Assembly: GCA_030377865.1 (NCBI GenBank)
Contig: JAUCGA010000023.1
Coordinates: 1 to 62,335, forward strand
DNA: 62,335 nt
Direction of reading: 5' to 3'
Source: Anaerolineales bacterium HSG25
GTDB lineage: Bacteria; Chloroflexota; Anaerolineae; 4572-78; J111
The notes under the pieces are model-generated. The model saw only the letters and a list, made by a program, of their open reading frames with translations, did no database searches and was not told the DNA's origin. Numbering within the stretch: the first letter of the stretch is position 1; each line of letters opens with the position of its first letter. Shown here piece by piece: positions 8,788 to 16,672 of the stretch. Both the position numbers and the translations under genes were made by a program.

Positions 8788-9604
8788 GACACGTTACAAA
8801 CTAATTAGTTTAGATGTTGATGGAACGTTAATTGGAGATGGTGCTTATCCAACGGCTCGGGTTGCGGAGGCTGTTGCCGCGGCTCGTAACAAAGGGGTTC
8901 AAGTTGCTTTAGGAACAGGACGAGCCTCAGAAGCATGCTATCATCTGCTGAATGCACTCACTTTAGATGGGTTACATATCTTTTTTGATGGAGCGGCGAT
9001 TGTTAACTGGCCGAGCAATGATATTGTCTATTTGCAGGCTCTTCCGCCTCGTGCGGCGGCACATCTTATTGAATTATGTCGTGAACATGATCTGTTTTTA
9101 GAGATTTATGCCCATGACTTTTATTTTATTGAACAAGATGATGAGTTGGCTAGACATCAACGAGAGAAGTTACAACTCAGACCGATTATTACCGATTTGA
9201 TGACACTTGTTAATCGAATTAAAATTGTAAAGGGGCAAATTATCGCCGCCAATGCCGAGCAAAAAAAACGGGCCGACATCGTCACCAAAGAGATGCAAGC
9301 GTTTTGTAAGCTCTCGTGGAGTTTTGATTACAGTAATGGCATGTATTTTGGTAACGCTATCTCTAAGTTTGTATCTAAAGGAAATGCCCTGCGAGAGTTG
9401 GCCGATTATTTAGGTATTGACATTCGTGATACGCTCGCGGTGGGTGATTCATATAATGACATGCCGATTTTTAGAGTAGCGAATACTAAAGTCGCCATGG
9501 GGCACTCACCCGATGCGTTAAAAGAGATGGCTGACTGGGTTGCTCCTTCTGTATCGGAGGATGGTGTGGCCGCAACGATTGAAAAATTTATCTTATCTGA
9601 ATAA
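8786..9604 (+). CDS. HAD-superfamily phosphatase, Cof/subclass IIB type
   Basis: 272 residues with HAD motif I DVDGTL (nucleophile Asp10, acid/base Asp12), motif II GTGRAS, a C2-type cap in the middle third, the motif III Lys (ISKFVSKGNAL) and motif IV GDSYNDMPIF. Cof-type enzymes dephosphorylate sugar phosphates, FMN precursors or PLP; the substrate cannot be deduced here. The start codon lies at the broken edge of a mobile element and has no convincing Shine-Dalgarno, so the original upstream region appears to have been lost or replaced. The next gene follows 13 bp downstream, suggesting one transcript. Confidence 0.9.
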   Translation: MTRYKLISLDVDGTLIGDGAYPTARVAEAVAAARNKGVQVALGTGRASEACYHLLNALTLDGLHIFFDGAAIVNWPSNDIVYLQALPPRAAAHLIELCREHDLFLEIYAHDFYFIEQDDELARHQREKLQLRPIITDLMTLVNRIKIVKGQIIAANAEQKKRADIVTKEMQAFCKLSWSFDYSNGMYFGNAISKFVSKGNALRELADYLGIDIRDTLAVGDSYNDMPIFRVANTKVAMGHSPDALKEMADWVAPSVSEDGVAATIEKFILSE

Positions 9605-9617
9605 GGACAGTAAACCG

Positions 9618-11393
9618 ATGACAAATATCAAACCGTACCAAGCAACTCGTTGGAGTTTAGAAGACTTGATTGCCGCACCCGCAGGAGAACCTGTTGAAAC
9701 ATTACAAAACGATTTAGAGCGTTTAACCGCTAAGGTAGAAGATTTTCGACCTAAACTAACGGCTGATATAAACGAGGCCAATTTTAGGGAGTTATTGACT
9801 CATATAGAAAACCTAACAGAGGTCGTTTACCGTCTAGGAGCTTACGGCTCGTTATGGTTTGCTGAAGATACGCAAAATCAAACCGCTTTAGGGTTTATGG
9901 GTAAAATGGAGCAGGAGTTAACCGATGTCTACAATCGGACACTTTTTATCGAGCTATGGTGGAAAGGACTTGACGATTCGTCTGTCGAGCGGTTATCTGC
10001 CTATGCCGGTAAGTTAGACTATTATCTGGAAAAGATGCGCCTCTACCGTGACCATACTCTGCTTGAATCGGAAGAAAAAATCATCAATCTGAAGAATATC
10101 AACGGTAGCAATGCCTTGGTTACGCTTTATGACATGATTACCAATAAGTTTGTCTTTGAGCTAATGGTAGATGATGAACAAAAATCATTAACTCGAGGTG
10201 AACTGATGACTTATGTTCGTAGTTCATCCCCCGAATTACGAGCCGCGGCCTACCAAGAACTGTATCGAGTATATGCTCAACAAGATGCGGTCTTAGCTCA
10301 GATATATATTCATCGGGTTCGGGATTGGGCCAGCGAAAATATGACCTTGCGTCATTATGAAACGCCTATCTCTGTACGTAACCTAGATAACGATATTCCT
10401 GACGATGTTGTGAACACGTTGCTTGATGTTTGTGCCGAGCAAGCCCCCATTTTCCAGAAATATTTCAAACTCAAAGCTGGTTGGCTAGGGCTAGAAAAAC
10501 TGCGGCGTTACGACCTGTACGCGCCACTCAATAATAAATCTGACCGTAATATTGAATATGCTGACGCGGTTGACATGGTGTTGGACAGCTTTCAACAGTT
10601 TTCGCCAGAAGTGGCAAAACATGCTAAACGGGTTTTTGAGGATAATCATATCGATGCCGAAGTACGACCCGGTAAACGGGGTGGGGCTTTTTGTGCCAGT
10701 ATACTACCAGAGGCAACGCCTTGGGTGTTAGTCAACTATACTGGTGAGCTGAACCAAGTCGCGACCTTGGCTCATGAACTTGGGCATGCCGTGCATGCTA
10801 TGTTGGCCGAAGATCATTCGTTGTTGAGCTTCCACTCAGCCTTACCTTTAGCCGAAACAGCATCGGTATTTTCTGAGATGCTATTGACCGACCGTCTGCT
10901 TGATGAGACCGAAGACCCCAATGAGCGACGTAGTCTACTACTCGCCGCGGTTGATGATAGTTACGCGACCGTCATGCGTCAAGCCTACTTTGTCTTGTTT
11001 GAGCGAGATGCTCACCGTCTCATCGCTGAGGGCAAAACTATGGATGAATTAAATCAGCATTATATGGAGAATTTGTCGGCTCAATTTGGCGATTCTATGG
11101 ATATTAGTGACGATTTTAAGCATGAGTGGATCGTGATTCCCCATATTTACCACACACCTTTTTATTGTTATGCATACAGCTTTGGGCAACTATTGGCGCT
11201 ATCATTATATAAACAGTACAAAGATGAAGGGGCTAGCTTTGTCCCAAAATTTATCAAGATTCTATCCTATGGGGGTAGCGCTAAACCTAACCATATCTTA
11301 ACCGAAGCAGGTATCGATATAAGTAATCCCGACTTTTGGCGCGGTGGATTCAAGGTCATCCAAAGTATGATTGATGAGCTATCTCGAACCTAG
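9618..11393 (+). CDS. M3-family oligoendopeptidase (PepF-like zinc metallopeptidase)
   Basis: 591 residues, the usual length for the family. The zinc site is LAHELGHAVH near residue 386 (HExGH), with the downstream ligand Glu in LAETASVFSEMLL. The family cleaves peptides of about 5-20 residues in the cytoplasm. I start at the ATG at 9618 (MTNIKPYQATRW) rather than an upstream ATG inside the HAD gene, because AAGGACAG lies 7-14 bases before it and homologues begin in this way. It probably forms an operon with the HAD gene. No catalytic residue is missing. Confidence 0.93.
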   Translation: MTNIKPYQATRWSLEDLIAAPAGEPVETLQNDLERLTAKVEDFRPKLTADINEANFRELLTHIENLTEVVYRLGAYGSLWFAEDTQNQTALGFMGKMEQELTDVYNRTLFIELWWKGLDDSSVERLSAYAGKLDYYLEKMRLYRDHTLLESEEKIINLKNINGSNALVTLYDMITNKFVFELMVDDEQKSLTRGELMTYVRSSSPELRAAAYQELYRVYAQQDAVLAQIYIHRVRDWASENMTLRHYETPISVRNLDNDIPDDVVNTLLDVCAEQAPIFQKYFKLKAGWLGLEKLRRYDLYAPLNNKSDRNIEYADAVDMVLDSFQQFSPEVAKHAKRVFEDNHIDAEVRPGKRGGAFCASILPEATPWVLVNYTGELNQVATLAHELGHAVHAMLAEDHSLLSFHSALPLAETASVFSEMLLTDRLLDETEDPNERRSLLLAAVDDSYATVMRQAYFVLFERDAHRLIAEGKTMDELNQHYMENLSAQFGDSMDISDDFKHEWIVIPHIYHTPFYCYAYSFGQLLALSLYKQYKDEGASFVPKFIKILSYGGSAKPNHILTEAGIDISNPDFWRGGFKVIQSMIDELSRT

Positions 11394-11800
11394 TGCATGG
11401 TAGCGTAAATCCTCCGATAATTGGAGCGCAGACATCCTTGTCTGCACCGTACATAGCGCAGACGTTTTTGACTACCGAAGCAACTTCTGCCATGCTGTAC
11501 TAAAATTTAGACATACAGTCTTTCAGATCAAGGCCAACCATCCCGCAAGTTCTAAACTTGCGGGATGGTGATGGCTGAAAACATTTATCTGAATATCTAT
11601 AGCCGTTTAGCTTCCATTTATTGATATTATGTTGTAGTATTAGAGAGTAGCTTTGCACGGTTAAAGTTATGTGTGGTTGTTAGGTTAAAAATTTAGCCGG
11701 AGAATTATAGAGTTTGCAGACTTGCAAAATCGAATAAATATGTCTACAATACTAGCGGTATTTGCGGATAATATCCGTGGTACCAGTTCTAAATTCTTAT
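11394..11800. repeat. Gap of about 400 bp made of two hairpin repeats
   Basis: Positions about 11400-11490 (GGAGCGCAGACATCCTTGTCTGC) are an inverted-orientation relative of 43890-43960. Positions 11515-11600 contain CATCCCGCAAGTT...AACTTGCGGGATG, a hairpin found twice more at 44070-44261. The A/T-rich remainder shows no gene; the rsbW-like promoter follows. Confidence 0.5.
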
Positions 11801-11828
11801 TTTACAATGTGAAACTTTGTGGTATAAT
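11801..11828 (+). promoter_or_regulatory. Sigma70-type promoter for the anti-sigma factor operon
   Basis: TTTACA (11801-11806), a 16-bp spacer, and a perfect TATAAT (11823-11828), about 33 bp before the ATG at 11861. Confidence 0.65.
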
Positions 11829-11860
11829 CGGCAAGAATTTAATTGCCGGGAGGAGGGCGC

Positions 11861-12328
11861 ATGCGCCCGCCAAGTAATAGAGTCGTAGAACTAAAAATTC
11901 CCAGTGAGCTTGGCTATGAAAAAATAGCCCGAGAAGCTGTAGCCATGGTAGCTCGGCGGCTTGATTTTGGGGAAGATAAAATTGACGATATAAAGACCGC
12001 AATCAGCGAAGCCTGCACCAATGCTATCCGTTATGGTAGTGGTGGTGATTCTCGTATGAAAGTGGTTGTTGTTCTAACGGCCGATGATACAAAACTAGAT
12101 ATCTTAATTAAAGACCCTGGAATTAGTGGAGACCCCCCAGCCGGTATTTCTATCCCGGATATTACAGGTATGGTAGAAGAAACAGAACGAATGGGTGGTA
12201 TGGGTCTTTTTCTGATTCGTAATTTGGTCGATGAGGCTGGTTTTGTAGAAGTTGATGAAGAGGATGATGATGAAGGAAATCAGTTTCGAATGGTTATCTA
12301 TCGTATCCAAGATGACGATGAAGAATAA
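11861..12328 (+). CDS. RsbW-like anti-sigma factor / serine kinase (HATPase_c_2)
   Basis: 155 residues with a GHKL ATPase fold: N-box EACTNAIRYG (about residues 51-60), G1 box KDPGI, and G2 box GGMGLFLI. RsbW/SpoIIAB-type proteins hold a sigma factor inactive and phosphorylate a STAS antagonist, which here is the next gene. I take the ATG at 11861 because AGGAGG sits 5 bases upstream; an earlier TTG at 11843 overlaps that Shine-Dalgarno. The acidic C-terminal tail (about 20 residues of E/D) is notable. No sigma factor or PP2C phosphatase gene is adjacent. Confidence 0.88.
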   Translation: MRPPSNRVVELKIPSELGYEKIAREAVAMVARRLDFGEDKIDDIKTAISEACTNAIRYGSGGDSRMKVVVVLTADDTKLDILIKDPGISGDPPAGISIPDITGMVEETERMGGMGLFLIRNLVDEAGFVEVDEEDDDEGNQFRMVIYRIQDDDEE

Positions 12329-12385
12329 GCCTGAAAAACCGAAAATAAGCAATTCAGGTGCGGGAATATACGGAGGCACAGCATA

Positions 12386-12739
12386 ATGAGCGATGAAATT
12401 CAAGTTTCAGTGCGAACATTTGATCAGGCTACGGTAATAGACCTTATGGGTGATGTAACTACCTTTGCAGAAGAAGCCATTAATCAAGCCTATCAGAGTA
12501 TCTCATCTGATGGTGCATCGAATATTGTATTTAATTTTCGAGAAAATGATTATATTAACAGTGCTGGTATTGCTATTTTAATTGGTATTGTTACCGAAGC
12601 ACGAAAACGAGACCAAAAATTGTTAATGACCGGTCTTAGTGCTCATTTTCAAAAAATATTCCGCATGGTTGGTTTAACGCAATATGCCGATTTACACCCC
12701 TCAGTAGATGATGCCCTATCTGCTTTGAATGGATCCTGA
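12386..12739 (+). CDS. STAS-domain anti-sigma factor antagonist (RsbV/SpoIIAA-like)
   Basis: 117 residues covering a single STAS domain. The phosphorylatable serine is Ser59 in YINSAGIAIL. By family analogy the unphosphorylated form binds the RsbW-like kinase encoded 57 bp upstream and frees its target; phosphorylation by the kinase reverses this. GGAGG lies 8 bases before the ATG. A strong terminator follows, so the two genes form a complete two-gene unit. Confidence 0.9.
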   Translation: MSDEIQVSVRTFDQATVIDLMGDVTTFAEEAINQAYQSISSDGASNIVFNFRENDYINSAGIAILIGIVTEARKRDQKLLMTGLSAHFQKIFRMVGLTQYADLHPSVDDALSALNGS

Positions 12740-12775
12740 AATAATGTTGTACAACTAATTTGATACGTTTTTTGC

Positions 12776-12805
12776 AAAAAGCCACACAGCACTGTGTGGC
12801 TTTTT
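12776..12805 (+). terminator. Rho-independent terminator of the rsbW/STAS unit
   Basis: AAAAAGCCACACAG, a CA loop, then CTGTGTGGCTTTTT: 14-bp complementary arms with a T-run, 37 bp after the STAS stop codon. Confidence 0.85.
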
Positions 12806-12828
12806 GCGTCTTTTATTTTTTAATATAA

Positions 12829-13020
12829 TGGTCAGGTTGATGTTGAAAACGGAGTGCAACGGCTTTAGCTGTTGCCACAAGCAATGGCTGTAAAAGTTCA
12901 GTAAAACCGTCCTAGAAACCCGATTTCTTAAAGAAATCGGGTTTCTGACGCTCCTTCTGGCGAGTTCACTGAATATTTACCAATGGCTGAACCCATTGCA
13001 CTCCAATATCAAACTGACCA
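12829..13020. mobile_element. TGGTCAG-family palindromic element, itself invaded by a second element
   Basis: Ends TGGTCAGGTTGATGTTG and the complement of TGGTCAGTTTGATATTG are inverted. The interior GGAGTGCAACGG...CCATTGCACTCC is a second nested palindrome. The element at 12890-12980 is inserted in its centre. A second TGGTCAG-family copy is at 19202-19343. Confidence 0.65.
12890..12980. mobile_element. GTAAA-family MITE-like element with 8-bp target duplication
   Basis: 91 bp from GTAAAAGTTCAGT to ACTGAATATTTAC, flanked by CAATGGCT on both sides (12882-12889, 12981-12988). The core is the hairpin AGAAACCCGATTTCT/AGAAATCGGGTTTCT. An almost identical element, also with an 8-bp duplication (CATCATCT), is at 51879-51970. 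Confidence 0.85.
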
Positions 13021-13054
13021 CTACATTTTATTTTTTAATATATGGAGGCTGGTC

Positions 13055-14434
13055 TTGAGTACAATTAAGAATTTAGAGTTATTTGTTGACAAAATGAAAC
13101 AGGCTCAGTTGTCTGAAGTGATTATAAAAGTATTTCAACACTATTATACACACCTCGTAGCTGGCAAAAGTGGCTTTATTCGCGAAAGCGATATTAAACC
13201 TGTTGAAACCTTGCCTGATGCAGAACAAATTCCAAAAGCGTTACAAGAAATAGGACAACAGGCTTTGGATAAAACCGTGCTACTAAAATTGAATGGCGGA
13301 TTAGGAACTAGCATGGGGTTAGAAAAGGCTAAATCATTGCTAGTTATTAAAGATGATTTGACGTTTCTTGATATTATCGCTCAGCAAGCCCAACAGAGTT
13401 CTATACCTTTGGTTTTAATGAATAGCTTTAACACTCGTACAGATTCTTTGAGCCTGTTAAAAAGTTACCCTGATTTATGGGGGGAGATCCCTTTAGATTT
13501 TTTGCAACATAAAGTTCCCAAAATAGATCAAAAAACCCTTGCTCCAGTAAACTGGGCTAAAAATTCAGAGCTTGAATGGTGCCCACCGGGGCATGGCGAT
13601 ATTTATCCAGCCCTGATAACTAGCAACCTGTTAGAGCTTCTTTTAAAAAATGGGTATGAATATGTTTTTGTTTCAAATGCTGACAACTTAGGTGCATCCA
13701 TCAACAAAGAAATTTTAGGCTATTTTGTAAAACATAACCTTTCTTTTATGATGGAGGTAGCTGACCGAACTGAAGCGGACAAAAAAGGAGGACATCTTGC
13801 CCAACGTGCTGATGGACAACTACTATTGCGTGAATCGGCGCAATGCACCACTGAAGATGAGACCTCATTTCAGGATATAACTCGTCATAAATATTTCAAC
13901 ACCAATAATTTATGGCTCAATTTGCCAGCACTGAAAGAAATCTTAGACCGTAATAATAACGTCTTAGATTTACCCATGATATGTAATGCCAAGACTGTCG
14001 ACCCTCGTGATCCGGATTCAACACCAGTGTATCAGCTCGAAACCGCAATGGGGTCAGTGATTGAACTGTTTGAGGATGCTCAGGCAATTCGGGTGCCACG
14101 TCGCCGATTTGCACCGGTAAAAACAAGCAACGATCTACTAGCCATTCAGTCTGACCTATACATTCTTGACCAAGACTCTAACGTAGTCATGAATCCTAAT
14201 CGTGACGGTGCTTTGCCGACAATTAACCTTGACCCTACCTACTACAAAATGGTCAATGATTTTGAAGCTCGTTTCCCTGACGGAGTTCCATCGTTAATAG
14301 AATGTCAACAACTCACGATAAAGGGCGATATAAAGTTTGGGGGTCAGGTTACGCTCAAGGGTAAGGTTACACTAGTGAATGATAGCGCTCAACAACAATA
14401 TATTGAAGCAGGAAGCATCATAATTGGTGAATAA
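13055..14434 (+). CDS. UTP-glucose-1-phosphate uridylyltransferase, eukaryotic-type (UDPGP family)
   Basis: 459 residues. Family motifs in order: LKLNGGLGTSMG (nucleotide-binding loop, about 73-84), KSLLVIKDDLTFLDI, WCPPGHGDIYPAL (sugar/UTP site), and VSNADNLGA. The C-terminal third contains the beta-helix segment expected of this family. The enzyme makes UDP-glucose from UTP and glucose-1-phosphate for glycan and glycolipid synthesis. I choose TTG at 13055 (MSTIKNLELF): GGAGG lies 6 bases upstream and the open frame before it is repeat DNA. It is transcribed away from the STAS terminator and would need a promoter in or beyond the repeat at 12829-13020. Confidence 0.9.
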   Translation: MSTIKNLELFVDKMKQAQLSEVIIKVFQHYYTHLVAGKSGFIRESDIKPVETLPDAEQIPKALQEIGQQALDKTVLLKLNGGLGTSMGLEKAKSLLVIKDDLTFLDIIAQQAQQSSIPLVLMNSFNTRTDSLSLLKSYPDLWGEIPLDFLQHKVPKIDQKTLAPVNWAKNSELEWCPPGHGDIYPALITSNLLELLLKNGYEYVFVSNADNLGASINKEILGYFVKHNLSFMMEVADRTEADKKGGHLAQRADGQLLLRESAQCTTEDETSFQDITRHKYFNTNNLWLNLPALKEILDRNNNVLDLPMICNAKTVDPRDPDSTPVYQLETAMGSVIELFEDAQAIRVPRRRFAPVKTSNDLLAIQSDLYILDQDSNVVMNPNRDGALPTINLDPTYYKMVNDFEARFPDGVPSLIECQQLTIKGDIKFGGQVTLKGKVTLVNDSAQQQYIEAGSIIIGE

Positions 14435-14437
14435 ACG

Positions 14438-14917
14438 CTACCCAATCCAATGCATCCATTGCTCTGAGGTCGGCTTCTCTAAACCTTTGAGGTATACGCT
14501 AACTTTGCCATAAAAAATAAGCAGAGCCTCTTTATATACCTCTAGCTGAAATTGTGGCGATATAATAAAGTCATGGCCTCGATCAATTTTCTGTGTTTGA
14601 ATCGTCTCTTCGGACAGAGCTTCGATGGTTGTTTTCAATTGATGATCCAACTCGCTCAGCCAAGCCGTCAGTTGCTCGATGTCATGGCTTAATCCTTCGG
14701 TTTGATTATGGTAGGAGAAATCCATTTTAAAAGTCTGAAACGATTGGATATAAGCATGTTCCACCTCGCCGATTTCCACACATAGTTGGCCTAATGAGGG
14801 TGTATTTTGGTTTAATCGGTACATCAGATCTTCAACGGTGAGACTTTCTAATAGTTGATTTCGTAGAGCTTGGTACATCTCAAATAACGCGTAATGTTCT
14901 TTGATAATTGAGTTCAT
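14438..14917 (-). CDS. DinB-like helical-bundle protein
   Basis: 159 residues, predicted all-helical, in the DinB/DfsB four-helix style (NSIIKEHYALFEMYQALRNQ... HAYIQSF). The three-His metal site of classical DinB proteins is not clearly present (a His is seen in EHAYIQ). Members often act as metal-dependent thiol transferases in small-molecule detoxification; with the incomplete site no activity is assigned. GAGGAG is 6 bases before the ATG. It converges on the UGPase gene, with stops 3 bp apart. Confidence 0.6.
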   Translation of the reverse strand: MNSIIKEHYALFEMYQALRNQLLESLTVEDLMYRLNQNTPSLGQLCVEIGEVEHAYIQSFQTFKMDFSYHNQTEGLSHDIEQLTAWLSELDHQLKTTIEALSEETIQTQKIDRGHDFIISPQFQLEVYKEALLIFYGKVSVYLKGLEKPTSEQWMHWIG

Positions 14918-15056
14918 GATAACTCCTCGTTAGATAGATTTTCAGTTCATAGTAGCGCGTATCGTCAGATTGAACAACTTTGGCTACGTTAACATTGAGT
15001 TGTTTTTACAGATGAAACGGTGTACCATGCCCTACCTTGTCTTATTGGAGTGAAGA

Positions 15057-15308
15057 ATGCCCTATTTTGTTTCTACCGAATTGAAATATAAAGGACGTTG
15101 GAAGCTCGTTTATTTGTGGCAAAGTGATCTATGGCGCGAGTCGCGGAATGAAGCCCTAAGTTTTACTTCTGAGGCCGAGGCACAAGAGGCAGTTGAACGA
15201 CTCGAAGCATCGAGTCGTAAACTGCGTAACATCAAAATTATCACCGAGACCACCGTCATCAAACCCTACCGACGTAAGCGTCATGTCCGTCCCACTCGCC
15301 ACCGCTGA
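15057..15308 (+). CDS. Small basic protein of unknown function
   Basis: 83 residues: a beta-rich start (MPYFVSTELKYKGRWKLVYL), a short helix (EAEAQEAVERLEASSRKL) and an Arg/His-rich tail (YRRKRHVRPTRHR) that might touch nucleic acid. GGAG lies 8 bases before the ATG. I do not recognise a family. It is followed by a mobile element, so downstream linkage is broken. Confidence 0.55.
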   Translation: MPYFVSTELKYKGRWKLVYLWQSDLWRESRNEALSFTSEAEAQEAVERLEASSRKLRNIKIITETTVIKPYRRKRHVRPTRHR

Positions 15309-15358
15309 AAACTGTATCAAGACGAATGACAAAGACTTATCGGACCCGTATTTAACTT

Positions 15359-15519
15359 CAGAAGTTTATCGTTTCAACATGACTAAAGCAATATCTGACA
15401 GGATTAACGAGATTAACAAGATTACAAGTGAAAAAATCCTGTTAATCTTGTTAATCCTGTCAAAAAATACTTTTGATTTTGTCAGCATGTCAGGTCATGA
15501 ATGAATCGACAAACTTTTG
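15359..15519. mobile_element. CAAAAGTTT-family MITE-like element, second copy
   Basis: About 161 bp with end sequences like the copy at 6727-6888 (CAGAAGTTTATCGTTTCAAC / CTTTTG). It is flanked by TAACTT (15353-15358, and 15521-15526 offset by one shared T), again a TAACNT-type duplication. It sits 21 bp before the VRR-NUC-like ATG. Confidence 0.75.
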
Positions 15520-15540
15520 TTAACTTGATAAACTTCTGGA

Positions 15541-16017
15541 ATGAGCCGCAAAAAAAAGAACTCTAAACGCAAAACCGCCTCTGGAATCGGCATCCTAAAT
15601 GACGCAGGAACCTTTGTTCATGAGCCGAGCAGTGAGGCCGCATTGTCAGAAAAAACCGCCGCCTACCTGCGCGAGCGTTACCCCGATATTCTCTTTAATA
15701 TCGACGTATTGGCCGGAATCAATCTGTCGGTACAACAAGGCGCGCGAGCTAAAAAACAAGGAAAAACCAAGTCATGGCCGGACGTATTTATTGCCGTGGC
15801 TCGACAGGGGTATCATGGCCTGTTTATCGAACAGAAAAAACATGGCGAGCGGATTGTACAAGTTAATAACCAGCAAAAGTACACCTCTAAGCATGTGACT
15901 GCTCAAGCCGAGATGTTGCAACGTTTGCGTGATGAGGGTTATTGTGCCGAGTTCGCGGTTGGGTTTGCTGAAACTCAAGAGGTGATTGACTGGTATTTGG
16001 GCAAGGAAAAGGAGTAA
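15541..16017 (+). CDS. VRR-NUC-like PD-(D/E)XK nuclease domain protein
   Basis: 158 residues with a lysine-rich start and a compact core SWPDVFIAVARQGYHGLFIE followed by QKKHGE. The spacing PD...(x)13...E-x-K is that of VRR-NUC/PD-(D/E)XK nucleases, which occur in phages, repair proteins and restriction systems. The ATG at 15541 has only a weak TCTGGA before it, and a mobile element ends 21 bp upstream, so the native leader is probably gone. The stop overlaps the Shine-Dalgarno of the permease remnant, so the two were once translationally coupled. Confidence 0.65.
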   Translation: MSRKKKNSKRKTASGIGILNDAGTFVHEPSSEAALSEKTAAYLRERYPDILFNIDVLAGINLSVQQGARAKKQGKTKSWPDVFIAVARQGYHGLFIEQKKHGERIVQVNNQQKYTSKHVTAQAEMLQRLRDEGYCAEFAVGFAETQEVIDWYLGKEKE

Positions 16018-16021
16018 CTAT

Positions 16022-16585
16022 ATGGGAGTTATTGGTTATAAAATATGGAGTGATCTGTGGAGCAACAAGGCTCGTACCTTGCAGGTGGTGTTGATTATTG
16101 CAGTCGGTGCGGCGGCTATTGGCATGATCGTCACCACCCGCACCTTGGTCATCTCTGGCATGGAGGATATATGGGGAGCCGTTAATCCGGCCATGATCAC
16201 CATGTACACCAATCCGAGTGTTGATGACGACATCATCAGTGCCTTAAAAGGGGTTGACGGAGTTGAGAATGTCGAAGGGTTTGCCACCCATAGCATCGAA
16301 TGGCGACTCAGCCCCGACGATGAATGGTCAGCGGCTCGACTAATTGCCCGCGATGATTATAAGAATCAGCATTACACCATCGCGACCATGCTCAGTGTAC
16401 CCGCAGGCCGCATGATGACCGAAGCCTTAGGCTCGGCACTATCATCGCAGTTAGTCTATATCTACAAACCAACGGGAACCTTGTATTGGTTGGGTATCAT
16501 CACCGTCTTGGCGATTCTGGCGAGTTGGCTTCCGGCCTATCGTGCCACGAGAGTTAGCGTGCGGGAGAGTCTGGCGTATCAGTAG
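16022..16585 (+). pseudogene. Internally deleted FtsX/MacB-type ABC transporter permease
   Basis: 187 residues. Residues 1-120 match the start of a large FtsX-type permease (first membrane helix VVLIIAVGAAAIGMIV and the beginning of the extracellular domain). Residues about 137-187 match the extreme C-terminus (last helix LYWLGIITVLAILASWLPAY, then RATRVSVRESLAYQ). Full-length relatives have about 780 residues with four helices, so roughly 600 residues are missing at the junction near residue 125-137. The frame is still open. No ATPase partner is nearby. Either a decayed permease or a novel small two-helix protein; decay is more likely. Confidence 0.7.
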
Positions 16586-16636
16586 GAATAATTCGCTATG
16601 AAGCCTTGAGATAAAAGGTCTGAACATGTCGAATTT

Positions 16637-16664
16637 TTGCGACATTGCTATTTAACCCTATAAT
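16637..16664 (+). promoter_or_regulatory. Promoter that would yield a near-leaderless mRNA
   Basis: TTGCGA, a 16-bp spacer, then TATAAT (16659-16664). The expected start site near 16671 is only about 2 bases from the ATG at 16673, and no Shine-Dalgarno is present. Confidence 0.5.
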
Positions 16665-16672
16665 CCAGCACC

